Below are positions 45,124 to 57,103 of a stretch of 64,000 nt of DNA, piece after piece (positions within the stretch are counted from its first letter, which is position 1; every line of letters begins with the position of its first letter). The stretch is from positions 599,767 through 663,766 of the forward strand of contig JAAKBF010000062.1 of NCBI GenBank assembly GCA_012656075.1, given 5' to 3'. The position numbers were made by a program, and so were the translations under genes. A model generated the notes under the pieces. It had not been told where the DNA came from and did no database searches. It worked only from the letters and a program-made list of their open reading frames with translations. This stretch comes from Phytophthora hibernalis (taxonomy: Eukaryota > Oomycota > Peronosporomycetes > Peronosporales > Peronosporaceae).

Positions 45124-46626
45124 ATGGCCGCCGGTGAAGACGATACGGGCGATGCAGAGCTAGATGGTCTGCGTCAGCAGAGGTGGAGAACCGGAAAGGA
45201 CGCTGTTGCTGCAATTAAAGCTTACGCATTAGCGCTTGGTAAGCGGGTTGTTGTTAGCAAGAGAGGTGGTACGTTTAAAGACATTCGCTGTTCTAGTGGG
45301 GCGTCTTGTACCTGGTTCGTAAAATTGTCGGTGTCAAAGAGGAAACATCAACAGAACAACTGGCACGTGACACAAACCAATCTCAAGCATATCAACTGCA
45401 CGTCGACTGCGAAACCCTCTGCTCATCAACTAGCTGCATCGACAGTGCTGCGGTCTGCTGTAGTTGCTGACGCCAGCATCTCTGCGTCGGCGATGGCTGG
45501 GCAGCTGCAGGAAGCGTCAAGTTGATATGCAGTACCAGCATGCTATACCGAGTGAAGGATATTGTACTTCGTGAGGTCTTCTCAGAAGACGAGCACTCTA
45601 TCAAATACCTGCCGTGGTATCTTGAAGCATTTGCGAAGTGCAACATCGGCGTTTTCAGCGACATTCAGCGTGACGGAGAAGGTCACTTTGTTCGTGCGAT
45701 GGCCCATCGAAGGATATGGTGTTTGATGCTTACAAATGCGTATTGTACTCACAGGAAATATGCGAGCTGACAAAAAGTGAAGCTTGCTGTGTGCCATGAG
45801 GCAATGGTTCGGCGCGCGCAAGCTGCAAATACGCCAGCCGAGTACAAAGCAGCCATACAAGATTTGAGTGATGCGAATGTCCCTGCCGGGGAATATTTGA
45901 ACGCGGTGGAGCCGAAGAAGTGGGCTCTGCATCCATACTACAAGACCCAACCCCTCTATGGATGGAGAACTACCAACTTTGTTGAAAGCGAACAGGCAAA
46001 ATCGTTGCGGCTAAAGCCGAGGAAGCTACTGCCTTACGGCTACTTCCGTGCGTACACCAAAATCATGATGACAGAGGCGCATCTTCGTCTCTGTCAAGGC
46101 AAAACATGGACAGCCTCTGGTCGAATCACAACACCTCGATCGGAAAACAAGTTCCAGTGTGAGCTTAAGCAGATGCCGCTGTACTCTGTTTCGTTCAGCT
46201 CGGAAGAAGTTGCATACACCAGTCGATTGGGTCACGGGGACAAGCCAAGAGAGGTGAAATTATCTCCGCCATCATGCTCATGTGTGTCTTGGTTACAGCA
46301 AGGGATCCCGTGTCGCCACCTCTTGGCTGTCAAAATGCAGACGAACGGGGTCTCGAGGATGTTTTTCAATTGTTTTCTAGCTGCTACACCGTTGCTCAAT
46401 ATGCGAAGAATCAGCGTCCCATTCCGCTCCCGGACGACTCGGAAAAAGAGCAGATGAAACCTTGACACCTGCACTTTATCAACGGCAGGCTGGACGGCCC
46501 CGTAAACGGAGAATTCGTTCGCGTGGTGAATGTGGTGAGTCTACACGGATCCGTAAGCTTTACAAGTGCGGCAAATGCGGCATCGCAGATGGTCACAACA
46601 AGGCATCGTGTACTGGCCGAACTTGA
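45124..46626 (+). pseudogene. MULE transposase with the catalytic core deleted
   Basis: The N-terminus (45124-45522) is a FAR1/MuDR-type DNA-binding region (GKRVVVSKRGGTFKDIRC ... C ... H). 45540-45770 covers the pre-core helices up to GHFVRAM. The region that should hold the DDE residues is missing. The frame resumes at 45777-46457 with VCHEAMVRRAQ, the TTNFVESEQAKSL segment and a SWIM finger CSCVSWLQQGIPCRHLLAV. A C-terminal zinc knuckle KCGKCGIADGHNKASC ends the protein at TGA 46626. It can bind DNA at most and cannot catalyse transposition. Confidence 0.8.
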
Positions 46627-46664
46627 CATACACAAAGAAGAATTAGGAGAAGTATACACTTCGA

Positions 46665-47290
46665 TTATGACGGCTTAGTCTTGTTTCTCTGCGTTCGCCG
46701 TGGTGAACACGATCTTTCCCAGTAGTCGTGTCCTAGACACCGGCAGGACTTGGTACAGCCGTCCTTCGGGTATATCTTATCGTGACAAAGATCAGGTGCA
46801 GCCACATCTTCACCATGCGCGTTCATCCGGAACTCACCATACAGCTTGTTCTCGTCGTTGGCCGAGTTACGCGTGAAGATCAAGATCATGTGTAACTGAA
46901 CGACCACGTCCGTGCCCTTGAGACCCGTTATCTTCTTGATCTCACGGTACTTGACGGCGCGCGGGATATTCCACTAGCGAAAAACGGCCTCGATGTCATG
47001 CGCATCTGCTCCAACGTGTCCGACGAGAACGACTTGTCGCACGCCTTCTTGTACTTTGCACCGGCTCTGCCAGCACCATCTCGCCGAACGGTTGCAGCCG
47101 TAGGCGGTAGCAGTCGTGGCGGTCGCCGCACACGCTTGGTGATTTCGTAGTTCAGGGACCGGTTCGGCACCGTGTACATCATGTCGGGCATCGAGATGGG
47201 CACGCCCGAGTACACCAACCGTACACGTACACGACCGGGGGCACGCTCAGTAGTGCCAGCAATGTCAGCAACGGTCGGGAATCCACGGCA
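46665..47290 (-). pseudogene. unidentified coding-like segment inside the MULE (possible captured gene piece)
   Basis: On the - strand, frames joined by slips read SGVPISMPDMMYTVPNRSL, NYEITKRVRRP, KYKKACDKSFSSDTLEQM and then YREIKKITGLKGTDVVVQLH and RNSANDENKLYGEFRMNAHG, with a Cys-rich stretch (DLCHDKIYPKDGCTKSCRC). This resembles constrained host protein and no transposon protein I know. It lies antisense to the transposase and wholly inside the TIRs, as captured fragments do in Pack-MULEs. The source gene is not recognised. Confidence 0.4.
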
Positions 47291-47639
47291 GATTGGAATA
47301 GGCTTAGTAAAAGCTAGCTTTTATAGACAGCGTAATTATCGAGTCCCTCTTTGAAAATGTATTTGGATTCGAGTCCCCCTTTGGAATTTTCCTAAAATTT
47401 ATCCGGTCGTGCTTCAGGTACCGGTAATCCAGGGCCGACTGATCGGGTACAGTAGCACAGCTAGTCTCCAACGATAAGGGCCTATCGGTATTAATACATG
47501 TACCGGTATTGAGAGTGATCTCGGCGTTCACGAAGACCAACTCGGCCAAATGTTTAGTACCGGACGCCACCCTATCCCGACAACCACGTGCCCACTAAGC
47601 TTACGATAAAAATGCAGGGCATTGGTAATTAACGCACCC

Positions 47640-50600
47640 GCCGCGTCACTCGATGGTACGTCGCTGGTTATCAACGCTGGCACCCGTGCAAGTGCGCGCC
47701 GCGGCAGCCAGCCAAATGGACTTCGGCGCTTGTCCCGTTCGCCACACTCCCGAGTACTACTGCTGCGAGTACTCGGAAGCACCAAAGTGCTGTACACCAA
47801 GTTCAATCGACCGTCGGGTGGTGACTACGAGTCCTTCTACGTCGACGGCTGGAACAAGCAGCGCCTAGTCAACTTCCGTACACCATGTACCACCCGAGCA
47901 CACCAACGTTCTACTACGACGATCCGAGCACCATGTGCCGAGTGCACGCCATTACCAACACAGAGACGGGGAGTTGACGGAGGAGCTGCAGTGTACCGAC
48001 ACCAACTCGTCCTTGGTCGAAGCTTCGCAAGACAGCAGCGTCTTCTGGACGTACGCAGCCAATGTGCGCAACAACAACGCCACGTTCCCTGTTGGCGCCA
48101 ACTGTTACTCGGTCAGTGTGTATCTGAAGAATGCGTGCGCTTCCAATCCGATGAAAATGGCCACAACCACAGTCAGATTCACCACGTTCACGGAAACGCC
48201 TTTGGTGATCATTTACGTGGTGTACCTGGTATTTTTCTTGCTGCTGGGAGTGTGGGCACTCTACAAACGCCATTTCCAAACATTCAAGCAGTCAACGGGT
48301 GAAATCGAGAAGAAGTTGTTGGGGGCACCAGCAATTTTAACGAAGTCTCGTGCGGATACCGGTAACCGTCGTACGAGTGTTCGGGCCTCCGATGTGCACC
48401 TGCAGCTGGCAGCCTGGGAGAGCATCCTGCAGACAGGTTACTCCAAGTCATGGTTGGGGACGTTTGTGTTCGGCTGTTTAGTTGTCGCCTCAATTGGTCT
48501 GAACGTTCTTCTCATCGAGATCATCTTGGACTTCTACCGCTTCTTCGATCCTCCACTCTTCGATGCTTCGGAAGATAATACGGCCGTGTTCTTCATCGTC
48601 TGGGTCACCATGTTCGTCTGGTTTATTGTCATCATGGGGCTGCAAGATCGTATCGACAACTTTTTCCGTCTTCGTGTTCCCCTCGATAATTGCGAGTGTG
48701 TCTTCATGCTCAAGCTTGATGATACCGAGGTGCTGCTTGCTGACAGGTCAGGTGTGATCGACTTCGTGGCCAAGGTCGAGGGCTTGTTCTCGTCCAAGGG
48801 AAAATTGAGCGGCTACCGTGCGACGGTGCCTGTCATGGAGGTTAATGGTCTGTGCATCGTGGAGTTCCAACATCTGCGCTATGTGTACGAAGAGAGTGAG
48901 CAGCGGTTTGTTCCGGGTACTATAGCGCTCGGACACACTTACGACGACCTGCAGCACGAAGCCAGCGGATTATCGGAGTCGGAGGCCAAACACCGCATCA
49001 ATACTGTCGGACTAAACTCTGTTGACGTTGAGATGCCATCCCTTCCCGAGTCCATCGCTCATGAAATCTTCAAGTTGTTCTACATCTACCAGATCATGTG
49101 CTACTATGTATGGTACTACTTCATGTACTGGAGCATGGGTCTCGTCATGACGGTCGTGGTGCTGGGTGCAGCTATCGTGAACATCTACATGCATCGTCAA
49201 ATCCAATCGTCCATTGTCCAGATGACCCGCTACCGCACAAACGTGACGGTGTTCCGTGAGGAGAGTGGCGCGAGATGCCGTCGCCCGATATCGCTCCAGG
49301 TGACCTCGTCAAGGTGCCTGAGAACTGGGTTGTGCCGTGCGATATGGCCATCGTGAAGGGCACGACGGTGTGTGACGAGTCGATGTTGACGGGTGAGTCG
49401 ATGCCCGTGCAGAAGTTCCCGATCCCGGAGCGCAGCACGGAGGTGTACGACCCGGAGAAAAGCGGCAAGAAGCACACGCTGTTCGCAAGTACGCGTGTGC
49501 TGTCCTCTGGCCGCAACGAAGAGATCCTGGCTGTTGTTCAGACGACGGGTGCGCACACGACCAAGGGCCAGTTGATCCAGTCGATCTTGTTCCCGATCCC
49601 AATGCGCTTCAAGTATAGCGAACACCTGAAGGTGCTGATTGCGCTGCTATTCGTGTACACCTTGATCGCTTGCACCATCGCGACGTCATTCGTCATGAGC
49701 AACAACATGATCAGCAACCGGTACGCAACATTTTCACTTCCATCTTCATGTTATCTGCCGTGGTGAATCCACTGTTGCCCGTGGTTATCACGGTCGGGCA
49801 AGTCAATGCCTCGCAGCGTCTCGAGAAGCAAGGTATCTTCTCACTCAATGTCCAGCGTATCACGCTCTGCGGCAAGGTGCGCATTTTCTGCTTCGACAAG
49901 ACCGGAACGCTCACCAAGCAGGGTCTCGACTTCCTCGGTGTGCAACCCGTCAACAACAACCTGTTCACCCCACGCACCGTCGTCTGAAGAGCTGCTGTAT
50001 GCTCTCGCCACGTGCCACTCGGTGGGCTCACTTGAAGACCGTCTCGTGGGCAACGAAGTTGAGGTGCGCATGTTCACAGCGACGAGATGGGAGCTGGTGG
50101 AGAAGGAAGGCGAGCAGCCGTGCGTCAAGTCGAAGGTGGACCCTGGCCTCGAGCTGGAGTTCATCAAGCGCTACGACTTCGACCACCACCGTATGTCCAT
50201 GAGTGTGGTGGTGCACAACCGCAAGAGTAACAAGTACTACGTGTTCTGCAAGGGCTCGTACGAGCGCATGCAGCAGTTGAGCTCGCCGTCCAGTGTCCCC
50301 GGCGACTACAAGAGTGAGGCCGACCGCCTCGCGAAGCACGGGTGCTACGTGCTGGGTCTGTCATACCGCGAGCTGCCGAGCGACTGGACACACGAGCAAG
50401 TGATGGCGTTCGCAGATAACCGCGAGGCCGTGGACGAGAGTCTGTCGCTGTTGGGTCTGATCCTGTTCCGTAATGAGCTAAAGGACGACACGGCCGACGC
50501 CATCAAGAAGCTCAAGGGCGGCGACGTTCGCACGGTGATGATCACGGGTGACAACGCCATGTGTGGCTGCTACATCGCGCGCCAGAGCGGCATGGTGGCG

Positions 50601-51766
50601 TCGAGCTCGCGCGTGATCCTGGGCGAGATGGTATCGACCACTCAGGCGAAGACACTGATGTGGCGCGACGTGGACTCCGAGGAAGAGTACGACCTACCTG
50701 CGGTGAAGTACCTGGTCGAGCAGGGCGAGGACGTCGAACTGGCCGTGACGGGTGTGGCGTTCGACTACCTGGTGTCCATTGGCGAGATCAAGTGGTTGCT
50801 GCTGCACATCCGCATCTTCAGCCGCATGACGCCGGAAGGTAAGGTGGAGTGCGTGAAGCTGCACATGGAGACGGGTGCGGTGACGGTGGCAACGACTGTG
50901 GTGCGTTGCGTTTGCCCACGCCGGTGTGGCGCTGAGTGATGCAGAGGCATCGGTGGTGTCGCCGTTCACGAGCAAGGAGAAGACGATCCAGTCGGTGGTT
51001 GATTTGTGCCGTGAAGGTCACTGCCGTTTGGCAACGTCCTTCGCGTCGGTGAAGTTTCTCATCGTGTACGGCCTCATTGGATCTGTAATGTGGGCCTTTC
51101 AGTCGTATCATACCGTTGCTGTGTCCCAATGGTGCTGGATTTTGACTGATGGTTGCACAATGCTGGGGTGATCACGCTCGCGAAGCCGCTGAAGGAGCTG
51201 AAGCCCACTCGCCCAACGTCTAGCTTGATAGGTCCTACCACATTGACGTCTCTCTTTGGGCAAGAGGTGATCAACTTTGTCTTCCTCTGTTGCGGTGTCC
51301 GCCTGCTCACGAGTGAAAGCTGGTACTGTCCATTCTCCCCGAAAGCATTGACATGTCCAAATGGTGGTTAATCGCAGACAACCACTTATCAACACTTTTC
51401 TTCTTCACGATCATCTCCCAGCAGCACACGGCCGCGTGGGTTTGCAGCTTCGGTTCCATCTACCGTCAACCGATCTGGCAGAACTACTTGTTGGTGGCAT
51501 TTTTTGTGGTTATCGGTGCGCTTGACTTGTACCTGATAATCGGAGAACCGAGCGCACTCACCGATCAGTTCCGTATATCAAGCAGTACGAACGTCGTCGG
51601 CTTGCCTGACATTCCCATGCCCTTGAGCTTCCGCCTCAAATACCTCGGCATTATTCTGGGCAACATTTCCACGTGCATCCTGTTCGAGTACTTCGTGGTG
51701 CTTGGCCCCGTGCGCACATACTTCCGCAACAAGTACCACAGAGACTTGATCCCCATGCGAATGTAA
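47640..51766 (+). CDS. P5B-type (ATP13A-like) P-type ATPase, several frameshifts
   Basis: Order of parts: a Cys-rich N-terminal segment (DFGACPVRHTPEYYCCEY), a TM segment VIIYVVYLVFFLLLGVWAL, paired TMs near 48480-48650, a cytosolic A-domain N-part, then EIFKLFYIYQIMCYY and TM pairs, MLTGESMPVQK (actuator loop), the P5 membrane motif as NPLLP (about 49770), and FCFDKTGTLTK (phosphorylated Asp, about 49890). An N-domain with KGSYERM, MITGDNAMC, the hinge CGDGGNDCGALR (about 50880) and six C-terminal TMs follow, ending at TAA 51764-51766. P5B pumps move polyamines or similar cations in endolysosomes. Frame slips occur near 47770, 47930, 49290, 49720, 49800, 50890, 51170 and 51370. The start codon is uncertain; it may lie upstream of 47640 beyond the MULE. 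Confidence 0.85.
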
Positions 51767-51907
51767 CGTTAGATAGAAACTCCAAAGATGGCTACTTCGC
51801 ATACTTATGAATGAAAAGTATGTTCATGGACTGATGTACATGTACTTATGCTTACCTTTCATTGCGTTATCTACCTGTCGTGGTATGTGCTCGTTCCGTT
51901 CATTCAC

Positions 51908-52772
51908 GGAACATTATCACCAGGGACCACACATCCATCACACATTTTCATCAGGGACCACAAAGCATAACCACAGTCTCAACAACTGGGTACCGGTAAA
52001 GAAACTGACACAACAAGTCATGCTGATGTATTATTAATAATAACGATGTTTGGACATTCTATAGTCGCTCAAACAATTGCGGAGTCCTCATGAAGAGGGG
52101 ATACAGCAACATTGGACGCTTGTAGTATAGCAGTCCGATTACGTACTTGCCACCAATGATGTAACTTCCAGCGGGTGCGGCTGCCGCAGCACGATTCGGA
52201 CACTTAGCCGCATTGTGACCCATCAGTTTTCCGCACAAACTGCACGTATAAGGATTCCTCATCTTCTTCTTCGCACCGCTGACTTGGCTAGCAAAGTGCT
52301 CAAGCACTCCGCTTAGCTGCGTTGCGCTCGCACCTTCAATAGGAACCGTATGAGTAGGCGTCTGAGTCACCGTTTGCTCTACGTCTTGTAATCCATACTT
52401 CCTAGTCGCACCCAGCGATTGTGCAGCCCCACTTTTTCAAGTTTCCGCATTTTGCTTTCTATACGACGGTCTTGTTGCAAAGTCTTTCAGAAAAGTTGAA
52501 AGTCTTTAGGGGTTGCGAAGACGTCATGAGGGAGAAGGTGGTCTCACCCGTGGAGTTGTGTCAAGTTCAACTGCTCCATGCTGGGGCCTGGCTCGGGAGT
52601 GTTCTGGCTTCTGACCAAGAAGATGCAAGTGAGGGAAATATCCTGTTGTACATGTAAATGTATTTATAATTTATTCCCCCAGATTATCTGTGGGGCGACT
52701 CGACTGTGATTATGCTTTGTGGTCCCTGATGAAAATGTGTGATGGATTTGTGGTCCCTGATGATAATGTTCC
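51908..52772. mobile_element. small TIR element (MULE-related remnant)
   Basis: 71-bp inverted repeats at 51908-51978 and 52702-52772 differ at only a few positions. Each contains CAGGGACCACA twice, 33 bp apart. A - strand frame inside encodes a MULE-type zinc knuckle. The element lies 141 bp downstream of the P5B stop. Confidence 0.8.
52059..52370 (-). pseudogene. transposase C-terminal zinc knuckle fragment
   Basis: A 103-codon frame carries CSLCGKLMGHNAAKC, a C-x2-C-x5-H-x4-C knuckle with the same spacing as the one at the end of the MULE transposase at 46575-46620. No SWIM or DDE region is left. Confidence 0.6.
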
Positions 52773-52962
52773 TTCATTCACGTAGAATTCAATGAACTGA
52801 ATACGGTCCTCTACCAATATCATAGTACTACGTACTTCAAAGTGGCACGGATAGTGGTCGTTGTAAACAGAACTTCACGGCTTCATATTACTTCAATTCT
52901 ACTTCATTATTGTACAGCAGATATGCACTTCGACTGTTCATTTCCAGTCTTCTGCACCGATA

Positions 52963-55900
52963 TTACTTCTTCTGACGCATTTGCAGCGACACTCGCAACT
53001 GCAGACGTCCCAGCAATCTTCCGCCAATTGTCAGTGGCACACACACGTCACGTTTCTTGTTCATGCCCTCAGCGCAGAATGTGCCGTGTCCAAAGAGCTT
53101 CTCCGAGGAAAACGATGATGATCCTACAGAGCTCCCGTGGGGTGTCGGTGAGCACGTCGACGCCATTGAATTGGTGCTCGTATGCGGCGAAGGTGAGCAG
53201 CTGCCTCCTAATAGTCGTGAGGCTGATGAAGTCTTGGACAAGGTACGCCCTCGGCTCAGCGAACGTAGAACCACGGCAACATGTTTGCGGCCAACGGCAC
53301 CCGCCATTGTGTGGTATCGCAGCCCACCGTTCACAAACTCGTGCCATTTCAAAGTGTGGAAGTTGGAAGTGGGCGTGATGGTGGATGCAAACCCCATGCC
53401 TCCAGTGTTGCTGCTGTCACCTCCAAACGTCAAGTGTTCCGCCACTTCGTGCAATTTGCGCTGTGGCGCGAAAACGTCTTCGCACGGAAGTGGAAAGAGG
53501 AATCCGAACTGCACGTGCTCGGCGCGGTCGAAGAGCGCCGAGTCGACAGCGTCTAACCAGTGAATAGAGCGGAACTCGATCCGCAGTCTGAGCTCGCACG
53601 CACCGGGCACATCTTTCATCCGAGAAGCAGCTAGTATACCCGCAGAAGGATTTGCGTGGAGGATCATGGGGTTGGCATCGGTTGAGTTGGCGTTCCACAA
53701 GGTGTCTTCCGCAAGAAGCGATACTGGGGACGCTTTCTGCGGTGAGGCAAGCAGTGCTATCTCGAAGCGAGCTGACACCGGCTTGTGGTCTGACGAGGTC
53801 ACAGCCTCGCAAGAGTCATACGACAGGCAGCGGAGCGAATCCTGCATGCCTGCGAGGGAGCTATAGAGAACTCGATCCGTATAGGAAGGTACTCGGTACC
53901 CGCCATGAGTAGCCGCGAGGGAGTAGTTACGCTGGAACGTATCTGCGTCAAGTGGTTCTCGAAGAGCTTGCCCTCGGATGCGGCGAAACGTTGGGAAAAA
54001 TGAGATTTCGCTTTCTTGGAAACCATGAAAGACCTGCTGTGAGCGGCACAATTGATGCAGCTCGTCGTGCTCCTCAACCAACGTCCGTAGAAGGAAAGGT
54101 GCCGAGCTACTGCCGCTGTTGCTTGTGGTTGTATCTGTACGCCCCATGACGTGACGTTGGCTTCTTCGCATTGTGGCGATCGGTGTCGGACTTTGCACTT
54201 TGGGTGTGATGCACTGCCGAAAATCACCCTCATCGGGAGGAGGAGACAGCTCTATCTCGCTTACAGACGTCTGAAGCATCGCTGGAGAGCACGGTGATGA
54301 AGTACATAGCGCGTAAATTTCTTCACTCGTATGGTGACGCTCAGTGCCAGCATTCACGAGCAGCTCCAGCATATCCATCGGCGTCGCCCCTTTGCGTGTC
54401 ATTCGATAGTTGAAATCGCCAAGAATGAAGCTGTGGTGGTGCAGATGTGGAAAGCCAAACCCGTAGTCTTCTTCATCCAGGTACAGCTGCTGCAGAATCT
54501 CCATCGCGTCCTGATTGCGCCGCTCTACTTTGGACGGCGGTTGATGAGCCTCCGTTGTCGTTCCTTCCGATACGGAGGTTTTGCTTCCTCCACTACTTCG
54601 TCCGATACTTCCGCCGTTTTGTGGCAAAGTCGACTCCACTGTGTCTCCACCTTTCTGAGTTTGTAAGACCGCATTGGAGCTTTTCTTGCGCTTTGCTCGC
54701 TTCAAGCTCGATGAATCGGATGCCAAGTGACACGTCACGAAGGCAAATGACGTATCGTCAAATCGAAAAGACATGCCCACCGCACCTTTGTTCGACGCAC
54801 GGCCAAAAGAAGTAGTGACTTGCCGCGAAACACTTCTTGGGCGTTTTTGCTGCTGCTTTGTCTGTGAGGCATACGAAAGCGCCCTGACGCCACAGCTGTG
54901 GCTCGCACGAAGATCGACAGAGCGATGTAGCCATGGTAACCTAACGCCGTAGCTCGTTTGCCGATCTCGCGCGAGTAGTGAACATATTTGCTAGTGGATC
55001 CGGAAACGAGATGCCGCAGGATCTTGATTTGCAGGTCTGCGAGATCCATGCACTCTTGCACTCCAATTATATACACGTCTTGCCCTAACGGAATCCATTC
55101 GCGCTGTGATGTTCATCAAAACTCTAGTTAGTTCGTCAATTCTGTTTCAGCGCAATAGAAACCGCCACTATTACCAGTTCACATTCGTTGACGTCCTTCT
55201 CGCCCATATTAAAGGTGGACGCGAAGATATCGATCTTTTCGGCTCCACTCGTGCTGGAGGAGAATGGTGTAACGAGAAACGCTTTTGCAAACGCTGCTGC
55301 CAAGTACGGTAACCATAGTTGTGGTCTTCCGTTGCATGCGCTTTCCGAGAATTTGCGCTTTTGGTAGTATTCGAGTCTCCACTGTCCGATTCACAGGAAA
55401 CGTTGCGACCTGATTGTGTCAGTACTGTCCCGATCCTCGCAGATGAAATCATCAGTGCCTCGTGGTCATCCTCAACTCCCGCGGTGCGCTTTTTCCCAAC
55501 GTAGCCGCCCACAATGCTTTCCGTCGGGGAGGATACGCTTTCAGCCTCGCACCGACGAGGTGGAGGTACATTCTTCGTACGTCTGCGGCAAATTCCGCCG
55601 TACACGATTGAGTTGGAGAAGCCGTTTAAATCTTGGATCACCTGCATGGTGAGGCCTACGCTTAAACTGTTCATCCCGCCGGCCTCGAAAACTTTTGATG
55701 CACAGTACACCATGTCACCTCCATATTATTGCAAGACAGAGCCAGAATGGAAAACGTACTGCGGTAGATCATCATGGGGGTGCGATGCACTACGAAAACG
55801 ACGATATAGAGCAAGAGCTTCCGCCGAATCAGCATGGACGACGTATCAGCCTCCACTGTGTCATGTCTGCCAAGCCAAAACAGCATGTCAGCCCAATGAA

Positions 55901-56641
55901 ATAAACACAAATAAACACCGAACCATCTCGTCCGTACCTGGCCACGCGCTGCTTCATATTGAAGTGGATGAGTGCCAGCAGCACGAAGTTGAAGACGATC
56001 ATGAGCATGTAAAACAGGTAAAAGTTCAGGAACATGTAGCGGATCTCGTCCAGCCAGCAGTAGAACGTGGCGTCTCCATACTTGTCCGCTGCAAAGCACC
56101 CAACTCAAACTCAGCACCACCTCTCCCCAATAAAAATCCCACATACTCATAAGGTGGAAGACAACAAAGCCCGCTCCAGGGACCACTGCAACTGCCAAGA
56201 ACAACGGGAACCTTTTCTGCCTCGTAGCGTCGGATTCGCCACCCGCAATCCAGCGATAGAGGTTGTAGGCCATGCAGCAGATCCAGATGCAGCTGGCGAG
56301 GTTGGCGGCCTGAATAACTGCAGCCTGAGCCCTACACAGCGCCATATCGTGCACGACACTGCGTCCCACGGCTCGAGCAGCGACTGTGACGAGGTCGAAG
56401 AGCGCCAGCACCAGCACGAGTCGGTCCATGAAGTCCACGCGGTTGCGTTGCCGTCGTGGCTGCAGCTGCAGCTGGAGCGGCAGTCGCTGAGGTCGCCTGG
56501 AGCCGCAATAATACACGAAACCGAAGTGCGCGAGCACGTAGAACGTCCCGAGAGCGACAGCGCACTGGACAAGTAGCCTGCGAGCTGGAGACGCGTGTCC
56601 TGCGCGTCCGAGAGCGGCTCGCTGGGGCCTGCGTCGCGCAT
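52963..56641 (-). CDS. GPCR-inositol polyphosphate 5-phosphatase fusion (GPCR-INPP bigram)
   Basis: From ATG 56641: a 7TM receptor of the Dictyostelium cAMP-receptor-like class. TM1 is VQCAVALGTFYVLAHFGFVY; TM2 is LVLVLALFDLV; TM3 is ASCIWICCMAYNLYRW after a conserved Cys; TM4 is FLAVAVVPGAGFVVFHL; TM5 is FLNFYLFYMLMIVFNFVLLA; TM6 is KLLLYIVVFVVHRTPMMIYR; the TM7 end is QVIQDLNGFSNSIVYGG. A Ser-rich linker follows, then a 5-phosphatase: IDIFASTFNMGEKDV, YIIGVQECMDL, FVTCHLAS, ILGDFNYR (catalytic), PSYTDRVLY and TSSDHKPV, and a C-terminal region to TAA. Three in-phase introns are visible: 56089-56146, 55867-55937 and 55105-55174. Frame slips occur near 56580, 55730, 55310 and 54800. It would couple a surface signal directly to phosphoinositide turnover. 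Oomycete GPCR-INPP bigrams are a described class. Confidence 0.8.
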
Positions 56642-57103
56642 GCCGACGTCGGCGAGAGAGTGCAGGAGGCAGAAGTTCGAGGGCTTATGATGGTACAGTG
56701 GTGTGGACAGCCTTGTGCTGAAGTGCGATTGTGTACGGAGAGTGGGAGGGTGGGAGGATTGGCTGAAAAGGGGCGGAAAAGGCGCTGATTGGTGGAGTGC
56801 TTCAAGCAGCGCAGAAAAGAGTCGGACAGGCTTTTCGAGTTGGTAGTCGCGGCTGATAGTGCCTCACTTTGGACTTGGACTTGGATATGTTGCTGCTGGG
56901 TGGAGGGATTGAGTCAACGCTATAGAGCGTGGTCGTGGAACTTGGTCGTCGAACTGTGGTCGGGTCGGACATGGTAACGGGTGAGCGAATCAAGTTTCCT
57001 GGTCGCAATACACTTGATTTTCGGGGTTAAGCTAACTTGCGTTCAGGAAATGCACCAGGCTTCCATCACATGTTAGCTGGCAGAATATAGCACGACACTA
57101 GAC
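56642..57103. promoter_or_regulatory. upstream region of the GPCR fusion with two inverted CCAAT boxes
   Basis: Read toward the - strand gene, CCAAT boxes lie at 56758-56762 and 56788-56792, with a GGGCGG box near 56771, about 115-150 bp before the ATG. The rest, up to the CBS gene stop at 57104, shows no gene. Confidence 0.35.

Larger units (their letters stand above)
44961..47401 (+). mobile_element. MULE deletion derivative with 96-bp TIRs
   Basis: Inverted repeats at 44961-45056 and 47306-47401 are nearly identical. They contain CAAAGGGGGACTCGAATC, a TATAAAA box and the perfect palindrome TAAAAGCTAGCTTTTA. Between them lie a transposase gene lacking its catalytic core and a further - strand coding-like stretch. 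A 9-bp target duplication was not visible. Confidence 0.85.

Noticed and set aside
46665..47290. 5' part of the P5B ATPase moved by the MULE
   Set aside because: It is on the opposite strand and shares no recognisable motif with P5 ATPases.
55171..55713. Independent gene starting MVYCASKVFEAGG
   Set aside because: Its first 50 residues complete TM7 of the receptor (FSNSIVYGG), so it is an internal part of the fusion.
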